A DNA stretch of 64,000 nt from Sipunculus nudus (taxonomy: Eukaryota > Annelida > Sipuncula > Golfingiida > Sipunculidae), in contig CM049309.1 of assembly GCA_026874595.1 (NCBI GenBank), positions 22,241,033-22,305,032 of the forward strand. Reading direction: 5' to 3'. Below the pieces are notes generated by a model. It searched no databases. It was given only the letters and a program-made list of their open reading frames with translations, and had not been told where the DNA came from. Numbering within the stretch: the stretch's first letter is position 1; the number at the start of each line of letters is the position of its first letter. Shown here in pieces: positions 52,098 to 63,435 of the stretch. The translations under genes and the position numbers were made by a program.

Positions 52098-52360
52098 TGC
52101 AAAAAAAAAAAAAAAAAAAATTTAGGAAGCAAAAAAAATTTAAGGAAGCAAAAAAAAAAAAAAAATTTAGGAAGCAATAAAAAAAAATTTAGGAAGCAAA
52201 AAAATTTTTTACGAAGCAAAAAAAAATTCGGAAGAAAAAAAAATTTAAGAAGCAAAAAAAAAATTTACGAAGCAAAAAAAAATTTTACGAAGCAAAGAAA
52301 AAAAATTAGGAAGCAAAAAAAATTTTTTCACGAAGCAAAAAAAAAAAAAAAAAAAAACTT
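52098..52360. repeat. A-tract/TTAGGAAGC array (unit 2)
   Basis: Same array as at 45068-45332, with several A-run length differences, as expected for homopolymers. Confidence 0.92.
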
Positions 52361-52731
52361 CTACGAACCATTCGAAGCTGAATTGACATAAAGCAAAGCC
52401 ATGTTAAAGGGACAGTATACTATTGCAATTATAAAACAAAGACCATGTATACTGTGTTTAACTGAATGGTAATACAATATAATCAATTTAAAATCAATCA
52501 AGTTTGTATATCCCCTAAGATAAGGCGAGTAGAAGAAAAGCTCACTATAAATTCAATATATAATTATTCATATCCGTAAGGAAGATGTCAAAGCCTAAAA
52601 TTTTGAAACATTCTACCTGAACGGCGGATTCGGAGCCATGGCTGTTAAATCACTCAAATAGAATTGTTTAGGTCTGCATACATGTATTGTGGGCACTTTA
52701 TTATTTTAAAAATACAAACAAATATGAGCTT

Positions 52732-53400
52732 CTTATATATACACGCTTTTTGTACAATTTCTTTCAGCTTTTGTTTTTATTGAAATGGTGTGTTTTTTTA
52801 TGAAACATGTATTAGACCATCATAAATATAAATATGCTAAAAATGATGACTGTGTTTTCGGGTAGGTACGCTGGGGGGGGGGGGGGGGGGGCTTCAGCCC
52901 CTTAAGCCCAATCTTGATCCACTATAGCTATAACTATAGCTCAGATTACCTTTAGTCAACCTATCTTCATGTATGTTTTATTCATAAATAAATGGTTTAA
53001 ATATTTCGATCATCTCTAATCATTTTTTTACTTCAGCAAAATGCTCTGCTTTGGTCCTAAGGTCGCTATTCACCTGCCTATTTATAGAATCTTTGTAATA
53101 CAGGCTAACTCTGCATAAACATATTAAGGAAGTGAAGGTAATCATAAACGTAATCTAGGTAAACATTATCCATTAAACCTTTCATAAAAATGAGCCAATC
53201 CCATGGGTAAAGGCGGTGTCTTTGTCTATATCCACGTGTTTTTATAACATGGGTCGGGGGGGGGGGGGGTGTGCAAAAATTGCCACCGATCGTAATAGAA
53301 AGAACGTCCGGCAGAAACATCTGCCTTTAATTAAGAGAGTAAAGAGTTATGTAAATGACAAATACTGCATTGTTTTTCACACGCTCTAAGGAATATCAAC
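52732..53400. other. Unassigned DNA with two long G-runs
   Basis: Contains a 19-G run (52873-52891) and a 14-G run (53256-53269). A tttagtcaac/agctataactatagctcag stretch at ~52920 resembles a reversed HINE left end. No gene. Confidence 0.4.
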
Positions 53401-53407
53401 TAGTGAT

Positions 53408-53865
53408 CATTCAATAACTTGGTTACATATTTTTATCTTTATGTTAACACTTGCTCAAGTGCCCTGTGTACAAGTATCCTGTAGATAAATATTTATACGT
53501 CAAAGTGGCGTTATAAGACCCATTCCCATCTTAGATTACCTTAATTTTTTTTTGCCTCCTAATTTTATTTTTGCTTTCAAGATTTTATTTTGCTTCCTAA
53601 AATTTTTTTTGCTTCCTAAGTTTTGTTTTGCTTCCTAAATCATTCAATAACTGGGTTACATGTTTTTATCTGTATGTTAACACTTGCTCAAGTGCCCTGT
53701 GTACAAGTAGCCTGTAGATAAATATTTATACGTCTAAGTGGCGTTATAAGACTCATTCCCAGCTTGAATACCTTATTTTGTTTTGCTTCCTAAATTTTTT
53801 TTGCTTTCTAAATTTCTTTATGCTTCCTAAAATTTCTTTTTGCTTCCTAATTTTTTTTTGGCGAA
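53408..53865. repeat. 233-bp tandem duplication with inverted GCTTCC array
   Basis: Two units (53408-53640 and from 53641) share cattcaataac, cacttgctcaagtgccctgt and ggcgttataagac. Each ends in T-runs separated by gcttcctaa, the reverse complement of the A-tract arrays at the ends of the 7-kb units. Confidence 0.85.
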
Positions 53866-53960
53866 ATTCTATGTCGAGATCTCGAGATGTTATCTCGAGA
53901 TCTCGAGATAAATATTTTTTTTCTGTGTCCTAAATTAGCCACCGTATCTACGAGCTCTGT
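53866..53960 (-). repeat. Palindromic segment, inverted relative of 44990-45070
   Basis: Contains tcgagatctcgag twice around tgttat and then tttctgtgtcctaaatta and ccgta. The reverse complement matches the sequence just before the A-tract array in both 7-kb units (cggtgtctgatttaggacac, ataacatctcgagatctcga). Confidence 0.8.
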
Positions 53961-54065
53961 GAATGAACATGATTTTAGTCAGAGGGGCACAATTTATAGC
54001 AGCTGGACGTAGAAACTTCTAACTGGTCAAGTCTTCTTGGAAACCCTAAATAAGGAGGGGGGGGG

Positions 54066-54230
54066 GGCTGGACAGTCGAGGGGTAAAACGCTTTTTCTCC
54101 GCTGGCGACCAGGGTTAGATCCCCGGCGAGACTGGGTTGTAGTTGCCCGTCCAAGGCCGGTGGTTTCTCCGGATTCCTCAATCTCTACGCTATGCCGAAC
54201 GCCACAGTCAGAGCCATGGAGAGTGCCGCG
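54066..54230 (+). mobile_element. tRNA-derived SINE, second family
   Basis: A tRNA-like head (agtcgaggggtaaaacgc as box A, gggttagatccccgg as box B) is followed by a non-tRNA body (gtagttgcccgtccaaggcc, ggtggtttctccgg) of a type widespread in animal SINEs. It directly follows an 11-G run (54057-54067). Confidence 0.65.
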
Positions 54231-55010
54231 ATTAGTTATAATAACTATTTGTACAATCCATGTAAAATTATTAATAAGTTTATATTTAACCTATTTTCTA
54301 TGGACTTTGGGCAAAAAGCCTGATATTGATCCCTCTGGAAGTCATTCTACTCATTGTTAAAGGTTTCTTAACAAATATTTTTCACCAGCTCATGAAATCA
54401 ATATTTGATGCATGCGTGACCTGTATGTCATATTCAGCTGCGCGACATGGCCCATGGGTCACTTTTTTTATTTGCCAGCGCGTCCCTGAACCTCAATTTT
54501 TTTGCATAATGAAAGCCCTGTCTTAGGATAAATAAGGGTTGATTGGATTGAGAATTTTGGGACTCCAGAATGCAGATGCCCATTCTGTGATCTTGTTTAA
54601 TGTCATTAATAACATGTAGTTAATACTTGACAGTTGAGATAAGATAAAGTCGCATTCTGCCTCATAATTAGTCATTATTTGAAATCTCAAAGGCCAGTGG
54701 TGTTTAAGTTATGGCTTGTACTTCGCAATTCTGCCAAACCCAGTTATTATTATATCCGCTAATTGTCGTATTTCGTCTGTACTTGAATTATATCACCCGT
54801 TTCGTAAACGTTGTATTATCCCAGGGGTAGATATATTTTAAGATCAACATGTGAGTTGTGTATATGAATATGCCATATATTATAAATAACTGTGAAGGTA
54901 ACCGAAACAGGGATCTATTGGGGAAGTATCATCTCTGTCGGTTAAGCAGCATATTAAGACACGGGGAATATTAGTATAAATAATATATAATTCACTAGTA
55001 CAAACAGGTA
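54231..55010. other. Repeat right end and unassigned DNA
   Basis: gacatggcccatgggtcact at about 54446 looks like the right terminus of the HINE-like family. The remainder is unassigned. Confidence 0.35.
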
Positions 55011-56405
55011 GGTCATTTAAATACAAGAGTAATTATATAAGTTCGAGCAGTGTGCCCTGACGGGTGTGTATATCAAAAGTGCGCTGTTTGTTAAGAACTC
55101 GATAGGAATTAACAACCTGTCTTCGATTGGACAAGTAGATGTTGAACCAGATTTGCGGGGTAGCCTTATGCCATACTTCTGCATTTTAGTAATTAAGACA
55201 TTATAATCAAGAATGTTGAAACCGTTTCTACATAACAAAACATACATCAGTGACATTCTTTTCATTGACACCCATTAAGCATTTGTCGAGAATACCATAC
55301 ATGTCGGCTGAAGTTTAATGATCTGGAAGATATGCAGTTGTCGAAATATGTGTCCATAAACTTTGGTGAGGCGAGAAATAACGAACTGTTCCCATGCAAG
55401 TCTTCTGCACATGACCAATAAGTGACTTTTGCTGGGCGTTATTTGAATTCAGGTCCTATAAATATATGGATGCCCTCCGTGGTCTTCCATAGAGAATTAA
55501 CCATATTCAAGATAAAAGTTATATAAATGAGACAATGCAGGTGAAATATAATAAGCAGCAACCTGAAGCAAAACCAGACATTCCCAATATATATTCTTTC
55601 ATACTTTAATTAACTTCAAATAGCTCTGACAAAAAAGCTAAATGGATACTGTATTAAACTAAAAAGATTCAAGATTTGATCGGGCGTGACCTTTTTAGAG
55701 TAAATCCTTGCTAATAATGTTTCTAATAGAATTATGATAATCATTTATTTATTTGGAAGAACATAAAGAATTTATAGGTCTGGGGTCGTTTAATGGGGAA
55801 TACTTTTTGAGAGATTTTTCACGCCACCACCAAACTCCAACTTTTGACGCTCTTAGTCCAGTACATAGAAAACAAAACGGACTATAACATATGCAGAACG
55901 TGAGGATTTCAAACTATGTCATTTTTCCTTCGTGTCCCAAAAGTGTGATATACTTCTGCTAAGGAAACCACTATATTATGAATGTGATCGCATATGACCG
56001 TATTGATCTTCCCCTGTGGTCTGGACATCTGGGCGACCTCGGTCGTTTAATATTTGCGTCAAGCAGCCAAGTCTTGCCAAGCGATATGTCCTGTATTATC
56101 GAGGACAACAGAAGAAAAGGCACACAACAGCAGATAACTTGTCAGGTGATTCCTATTGCCCTATAAAAGGGAATAACACTCGAAACGCGCCGAGGACTGA
56201 TTATTTTTATACAGGATATCCTGGCTGTTGCCGACTCCCAACAGCATACCATTAATTTCTGGACTTGTTATCGTTATCCGTCGGCGGACCTGCCTTGAGC
56301 TTTTGTGTAACGAGTGAGCCACCATTAACTTGCATGGAACTATGAACTACAGTGAACATTTTGTGAGCGCCGATTTTGACTGGACTTTAGTTATGTATTT
56401 ATTTG

Positions 56406-56626
56406 TGTTACAGGGCATACCAGAGACTTTGTTTAGCTTTCATTATGTGTTAATCCTATAGTTTTGATTGTTATTGTACATATTGTATATAATGCCATGA
56501 CTCGGATTAATAGAGCACCTTTATAGCACCTATAACGTATTCATTTTTACCTGTGAGGATGCGTGTCTGAACTTTTGTGGTGCTGTCCGTCAAGTTAGAT
56601 TTGCGGCCTGAATGAGGACCGTAACA
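56406..56626 (+). mobile_element. Possible LTR-like fragment (TGTTAC...GTAACA)
   Basis: Lies in DNA without a partner in block A and ends in gaccgtaaca right where homology with block A resumes. A TATA-like cctataaaaggg is upstream at about 56160, so the real element may be longer, starting before 56000. No target duplication is visible. A fossil at most. Confidence 0.3.
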
Positions 56627-57814
56627 TAACAAATATTGTGAATTAGATCATCTTCCAACAAACCTGGTCAAGGAATGCTAATATTTTCATTCCAGTACTT
56701 ACTGATGTGAAAAATGTTTCTTTGCAACAAGGTTTATTCCACATCAACTAATATAAGCAGTTGTGAAACCCTATTTAAAACAGTAGGCTTGTCTTTGTGG
56801 GAAAAGAACTATAGGAGCGTTTCAAATTTTCCTTTCTTTGGGAAATCGATAGAACGTGCAGCTTCATAACAGCTGAGAGTACACAGCTAACACAGGGAAT
56901 ACTGAGCAGAATAGAGAGCTGGGAACTTAACCTAAGCTACTTTGCTTTAAATGCAAACTGATATCTGAGATGTGGGTGATAAGAAGAAAGTGATATATTT
57001 GATGTTATTTGATTTAAGGACCGCTTTCGACATATTCGATCAGCAGCTGTTATAGTGTTAACTTGATGTGTTTTGCAAATGATACTCAAATGTATCTCTC
57101 TTGTAAACCAAATTTTAGTTTAAGTACTCATGACATGAGAAAGAAAATAGTTGCCCAATGAAGGTGATGAAACCGAGTGTATTATATTTGGGACGCAAAA
57201 CCAGATGAGAAAGATTGAAGATTTTGTTATTGGAGTTGGAGACAAAACACAATGATGTCATCCGAACAAAAATTTAGGATACTTAAAAAAACAGGCACTT
57301 AAAAAGAAACGAGCATATTAATCAGATCTGCAGTTCAACACACCTGACATTAACGATTTAAACATGTTTTGTCGTACTTTATATCATTATTCGAACAACC
57401 ACTAAATCTAGATGACATATTACTACATTTTTAAGGTTCTCTCGTGAAATCCTGCAGTATAACATCTTGTTAGCTGTATTCACTAGAAGTTATTTTGCTG
57501 ACATCTATACTAACGTGTTTTGCCATAGATGAATGAAAAACTCGATTCCATTTCGTGTCATTTAATCTTTCGGAGACTTAGATATCTAATGACTAAAAAT
57601 CACCAGAGACCTAGTAAATCAGATGTGGGTGTGTTGAAAAAATCCTTCATAACTTAGCATATCAAAATAATACTAACATTACAACAGAGTATGATAATAT
57701 TTGTGATGGAGATATTTAATATAAAATGGAAAGTGCATGTAAGGTTTCTCAGTCTTTAAACCTAGGAAACTAGAAAACAGTGTACCAATCGATATTACAC
57801 AACCGTGTTTCATG

Positions 57815-58476
57815 TGTTACAGGTGCTCTATTATGTGACACGGGCGTAATTCGTGTTGTTGTTACATTCCGTACTGGTTGAACTCTCGTTGTCAAGTGGG
57901 CCTTGAGTTTTCACGCCTGGTGGTGGGTTACGTGATCAGCCTGGTATGTGTAGACACACGGCTATGTCTTTCTGGAATTTTTTTAGAACCGGGGGGCAGA
58001 CAGCAGAGCAGATACCAGCGGACGCAGAAGCTTGTCAGATTCTAAGATCTTACCGCAATTATAGATATTTCAAGAACTTTCCTGGATTTTATACATTGGA
58101 CTTAAGTTTACATTCTGTGTTTTTGCAAGAACTTTCCACTGGACTGTCATTCTCCGAGAGCTTTCATTCCAAGGACTTATTTTGGTGACACTGTTGGTAT
58201 TCAGGTATTGTACCATTATCTTTCTGTGTGATCGTATTGACTTGTTGCTATACCGCTGTTTCACTGTATAATTGTATTGATTTAGTGTATCGTATTGTTA
58301 GGGTTGTTTTAGGAATGAATTATAGTTATTTGTTAACAAAAAAGCACTGACTTCTTTATTCATTCTCCTAGAAATTTCCCGCTGCCTAGTGTTACAGAAT
58401 CTGATTTTTTTTATCTCCATTACAAAATTTGTGTTCATCACGCATACGTGATCTGTTTATATTAGGTTCCGTAACA
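57815..58476 (+). mobile_element. 662-bp solo LTR with CATG target duplication
   Basis: Termini TGTTACAGG and TTCCGTAACA, flanked by CATG at 57811-57814 and 58477-58480. Block A has the uninterrupted site (gtgtCATGacaac, CATG at 5725-5728). TG...CA ends with a 4-bp duplication are the mark of LTR-retroelement integration. No internal region remains, so it is a solo LTR. Related to 29895-30674. Younger than the block duplication. Confidence 0.85.
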
Positions 58477-58778
58477 CATGACAATATGTTGATAAAGTCG
58501 GCAGCATGAACTCTACATGGGTACTTGATTTATGTACATGTTACCTGAATAGGTATAGTTTATATTTTCATATGATTAATTCATGAAATTCTCTCATTTG
58601 TTTGCTTACCAAACTTGATACATTGTTGTCCTTGCATTTGCAGAGATGGCCAACGAGAAGACAGAAAAGCAATCCCTCACAACCTGTTTGAAAGGCAGCT
58701 TTTACATCCTTTTGTTCATAGGTACGTGGAAATCAATTTTCAATGTATCAAAATGAATAGGGGAAAAAATCACATCTA

Positions 58779-59767
58779 CCGATCTTGTTTACATTGAAGA
58801 GCCGGGCACGCTGTTAACGTTCTTTGAAGATATCTTAGACACAAACACAACTCAATTTTCACATGCATTGTTTCGATATTCAAATTAATCATACTTAATT
58901 CGAAACGTGACGACATGACTTTGTCGTGCAGACACATATTCATTGCAGTAATTTACGTCAAATTACGGACTTCTGCTTGGGTTGTCAATGACCAACTGTA
59001 ACCAGCGATTACGATTTATTCATTTTGAATTGACAAACAAAACCGTTTCCAACAATGGGAGAACATTGTAATCATTTACTTAACGCTTTTATATTGTCAC
59101 CTTAATGATTTTACTGGAGCACATATATATAAATTCTGTTGGACAGCCACATCACATCCTGTTATTGATGAAGGTGACAACGTATGAACATCGTTTTCTG
59201 GAGCACGACACTGAAGTTCATAGCGTATTCGACGTTCGAAGTTGGATAATCAGATTCAAAATACTCCTCCATTGCTCCAAAGACCACTAACATTCCAAGA
59301 GCAAGAAATATTTAGAGCAAGTAGTAGAGCAATAAAAATTTTTTATTTATTTTTAAGCATGAATATCTAGAATTATTAGGTAGAATGAGGAGGAAGGTGT
59401 TTGGCTCGACATTGACGGGTTGGCCGAACATTCACTGACATTATATTGGAATTAGAAGCATTAATAGAATAAAAATGATGGACGTTCAAATTATTTTATT
59501 GAAATAATTATAAATAATTTAAAATGAAATTAAATAACAAACAAAATACAGGTAAATATTTTTAATGATAAATAATAACTAAAAACATACCTAGATTTCA
59601 CGGGAAGCAACATCGTCAGTGATGGATTGATGCATGACATCGACAGGTTGGTCGGACATTCAAGTCACAAGTTTTTGCTTTCGGACTCGTACCCGCACAT
59701 AAGTCGACCCCCAAGCTTTAGATTTTTTTCAGGGCTAAATTTCTCGACTTTTATGCGGGTTTTACGG
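58779..59767. mobile_element. ~990-bp TA-flanked insertion, possibly Tc1/pogo-like
   Basis: Absent from block A, where atcacatcta runs directly into ttttttgtgtatctactag. In block B the extra DNA begins after cacatcTA and ends acggTAtata. The right end (gacttttatgcgggttttacgg) looks like a pogo/Tigger-type terminus, but the left end matches only weakly. It holds a direct repeat (gacat.gac.ggttgg.c, at 59408 and 59636) and a short inverted repeat (59691-59709 against 59742-59762). Confidence 0.5.
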
Positions 59768-60789
59768 TATATAATTTTTTATCTACTAGAGCATTCTATT
59801 GGTCTTTTGTTCCAAAGAAACTCAACAGAAAAAAATTCGATGAGAAAAAGATCCATTATGGAGATTTTTATTGTTGTTAAAATGCACAATTCTTGTAACC
59901 TCTAACTCGCTTACATTTTTATTCATATTAGATATGTTGACTCGTTAAAATGTGATAAGGTATAACATGTTTGGTTAAGATTGGTATAACGTCTTAACAT
60001 CATTCACACTGAATGAAAATATAATATCCTATGTTCTTTGTAAGTATATGTATATTTTCAACCTGTTGCACTAATATCATAAACAATGGCTATATAAAAG
60101 TCTTAAGAAATGGGACACTTGGCATAGACATAAATGTCAGAGCCATTCCAGTCGAGGCGCTGTTCGAACCTTGAGACAAAGGGACAGCCCTGTGCCACAA
60201 TGGAAAAGAAGTCTTTGTGTAAACAATGAAAGATGACAGTGAACATAAATACTTCTATAATTTAATGGCATGATGATACGATTTAACACTCCTGAAAGGT
60301 TAATTCAAGTCTGCTCATTACCTTTCACGTGAATTTGAAAACAGACAAACCAACCAATGAACCAAGGCAAAGAAATATAATACCTTCACCTCCCCGATGA
60401 GGTTTTATCATAGTCACTGGATATGATAGTCTAATTAGAGATCTGCTTCAATGAACAAGTTTGTGCAAATTGTATTAGGTTCTTATACGAATTGCATACT
60501 GATTAAAATAACGTAGATGATTACGATCTTGTTGAAGGCGGCACATCCCTTTGATACCTGAAATATCTGAAACGTGACAAGATATTTTCTTTATGTTCAG
60601 TTATATTTAGAATACTCATTCAGTCAAGTGAAGTTTATTAGATATCATTCTACTATCATTGTCGCTTCTACGCACCTGTTAATGCTATTGTTTATAAGAA
60701 CATATATAAAGCTAAACAAGGTTAGTGTTTTCATTCAACTAAATTCTCAGACAAGTTTCAAAACTGATAACCTTGATCTTTTTCTTCTC

Positions 60790-61012
60790 TTGTACAACAT
60801 GTATGAACCAGTCATGACTGAATTCTGTCTGTACATGTGTAACCCATCACAGGGAAGAACCGTGTCGACTATGGTGTCAGGAGGTCAAAGGTCAAGATCA
60901 TATCTGAAGTTAACTCAATATGGCTTTCAGATGATGAAATTCTTGTTGGGAGTGTAAGCTAAAATGGCATGCTTGTCAGCTGAGCGTCATGACCCATGGG
61001 TCACTTGTTTAA
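60790..61012 (+). mobile_element. HINE-like right-end fragment
   Basis: DNA without a partner in block A, ending cagctgagcgtcatgaccca and tgggtcacttgttt, the presumed right terminus of the family. Left limit uncertain. Confidence 0.45.
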
Positions 61013-61759
61013 TTATTCTGACTTTCGTGAAACTTCCTTTACCTTTTTTTAAAGAAAATGTTTAGTATATCGCAGTTCCTTTCAACAAATACTTCCTTTT
61101 TGGATTCCATGGGGGCTCATGAGATACATGACTCTAGTCACATAATAACATATTAAACAAGAAAATTTCCTCACAAAACGTGATCTTATGTAAATTGATT
61201 ATGTTTATTTTCACTATTTCGAATGCACTCTGTTTACACATTTACTTTACACATATTGCCGTATGGCCTACAATGTGTGCATGCGTTTGGGATATTTCGT
61301 TGTGATGCGAGACGAAGCGAGTTAAATCAAAATACATCTGGTCGGCGATTTAAATGTAAAATGGGAGACCTTTATGTCCTGAATTGGGACTCACATTATG
61401 TCCGTGCTGAGTTCATTTTAGAGTGATTGAATGTCAAGCGCCGTATAATCTTGAAAGACCCATACGGTCGCGTGGTTTGTGCATGGACGGCAGACAAACA
61501 GACGTACATCATGGACTTTCTACAGTATAAACGTCATAATCAGTGGACGACCTTTGAAATTTCATAGATTTTGCAAAACTACGGAGGTTTGCATTTGTAT
61601 CAACTAGACATTATGACACAATACTCCTGGCAATTCACCTGATACCATTTTGGGCAATTATTATAAACATTTAAAAAAATATATAAAAAGATATAAAACT
61701 GTAGAAAATCAACTCTAAAAACAGTAAACAGTTGTCTTTTTTATCTGACATATTCAATG

Positions 61760-62100
61760 TATTTATCTCCATGCTATAAGTGCAGCAGTTTACATTTTTA
61801 TTCTATATGTGTTTCATATTCAACGTGCTCGCTCACTCATCCCTAGCGAGGATCCGCTCGGCAGACTTACCTGTTCGAGTAGCTGCTCTCTCACTGTTAT
61901 CTGTGCTGGGGGACATGGCGTTGCCACTACCTCATGGCGAGTTTGTCGAGTCGATTCCATATAGGATGAGTGTATTAAATTTGCCTTTTATGTGTATACA
62001 ATGAATATTCACTGGACCAAGGACACTATTGAAATCAGCATATTGTGCTAAATAGGCCATCCGGGTAAAATATCTTTGAAATAAATAAAATATAAAAATA
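61760..62100. other. ~330-bp insertion in block B, nature unknown
   Basis: Block A runs from tctgaaatttgttcaac straight to ggaattctgc; block B has ~330 extra bases between the equivalents. The insert is richer in CpG (ctcgctcactcatccctagc, gaggatccgctcggc). No terminal repeats are evident. Confidence 0.5.
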
Positions 62101-63345
62101 AATGGAACTCTGCTATCTAAAACACTTGATGTGTTCCTCAGGATAAAAAAGAACATTAATAATTTGTTTTGTCAAACCAGGTATATGCTCTGCCGAACTG
62201 AAGTCAATAGGCCTGGAACTGATTGATCGTCCCATCACAGATGGTCCGAGATATATTCATATCTTGCCGGCCCCGACTGACCCAGCTTTACACACAGGGG
62301 AGCGACGAATAAAACATTTTAGGTTCTAAGCAAACAGGACAGGAGAGATACAGCTGCAGATGTGGCGGAAAACCACGACTGATAACTCAGTCTTCACCCT
62401 CCGAGGAACCACCACCAGCTACACAGTTTCTAGTCCTGGCATACACAACGTGACTCCTACCACGCCAGTGACAATTCGAGAAGAAGACTTTACTGGATTT
62501 TACACTCCAGGTCCGGGGATCATACCATTTGAAACAATCTCTGGATGTACAGGCCAACGACTGTACTATAAACGGTACCCTGCATCATCAGATCTAACTT
62601 TGGGAGCGAATGTTACCTTCCCCGGAAATACGATGACAGAGCAGTGCCGTAACTACTCTTTACAAATAGTGTTAGCGCCAGGTACATATTTTTACATTAT
62701 CTTTCTTAAATGTATCCTTCTGACTGATATCCTTTACTCTATTTTTAGATTGCTTCTAACTGTGTTAACTGTAATAAAGTCTGTTCTAAGGGTTTCTTAA
62801 ATAATCTGTATCATGCCAGCACAGCCATAGTTACCTTATTTAAATTAAGGAAATATGCCTCTGGTCAAACAAAACTGCATAGAAAAAACCATTGGCATTG
62901 CATATAAGCAACAAAGCAGGATATTGATTGACACGTGTTTCAAACTTGATAACATTAGAAGCAAAAAATCTGAGGCAATGGTTTGAAGCCTTGCAATACA
63001 AATCATAATTTATATCTATATTCTTTTATCTTTAATTCATACAGGTATTCATATATATATGACAAGAACAAACATACAACATATATAAAGTGAATCATTG
63101 GGAAAAGTATTGTGATTGAAAACATTTGCATTCATGATTTCACGATCGATGTTTTGTCTAATTTATAACACTTAAAATTGTTATAGATGCAGCTTAACAT
63201 TTTCTTGTTATGGAATCATATCTGATGGAATAAATTAGAATCGTTCGTGTATCTCTTGTAATGCTTATATCTTGAACGGTTAAGGGCGAAAGACCAGTCT
63301 GAAAAAAGAGGCAGTAGTAAGGGTTATAGTCTAATATCATCAGTG

Positions 63346-63379
63346 GCGTCAATTTTGTTCCAGAGTGGGGGGATGACTT

Positions 63380-63435
<56 letters not shown>

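Larger units (their letters stand above)
45704..52731 (+). repeat. 7.03-kb tandem duplication, unit 2
   Basis: Head-to-tail copy of 38661-45703. The unit junction reads agctt/aataaatatg and the right boundary agctt/cttatat, leaving TT as microhomology. By eye the first ~2.1 kb differs at about 35 sites and the remaining ~5 kb at about 15-20. Confidence 0.96.
58646..62681 (+). pseudogene. Paralogue of the PAN-domain gene, apparently inactivated
   Basis: Exon 1 is 58646-58721 (76 nt, donor GTACGTG) and exon 2 is 62181-62681 (501 nt, one codon longer than its partner, donor GTACATA). Both align with the intact gene at about 75-80% amino-acid identity, with conserved cysteines, most N-glycosylation sites and the same intron phases. 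In exon 2 the codon matching Y75 is TAA (62327-62329), leaving a 74-residue product; the rest of the exon stays open. Exon 3 would be expected near 64.5 kb by the spacing of the other copy, outside the window. It may be a recent pseudogene, a null allele or an assembly error. Confidence 0.75.
55010..63345 (+). repeat. Segmental duplication, block B (with PAN paralogue)
   Basis: Aligns in order with 2390-10300. Compared with block A it carries extra DNA at about 55.3-56.63 kb, 57815-58476, 58779-59767, 60.8-61.0 kb and 61.76-62.1 kb, and it lacks the 8450-9630 element. Confidence 0.8.
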
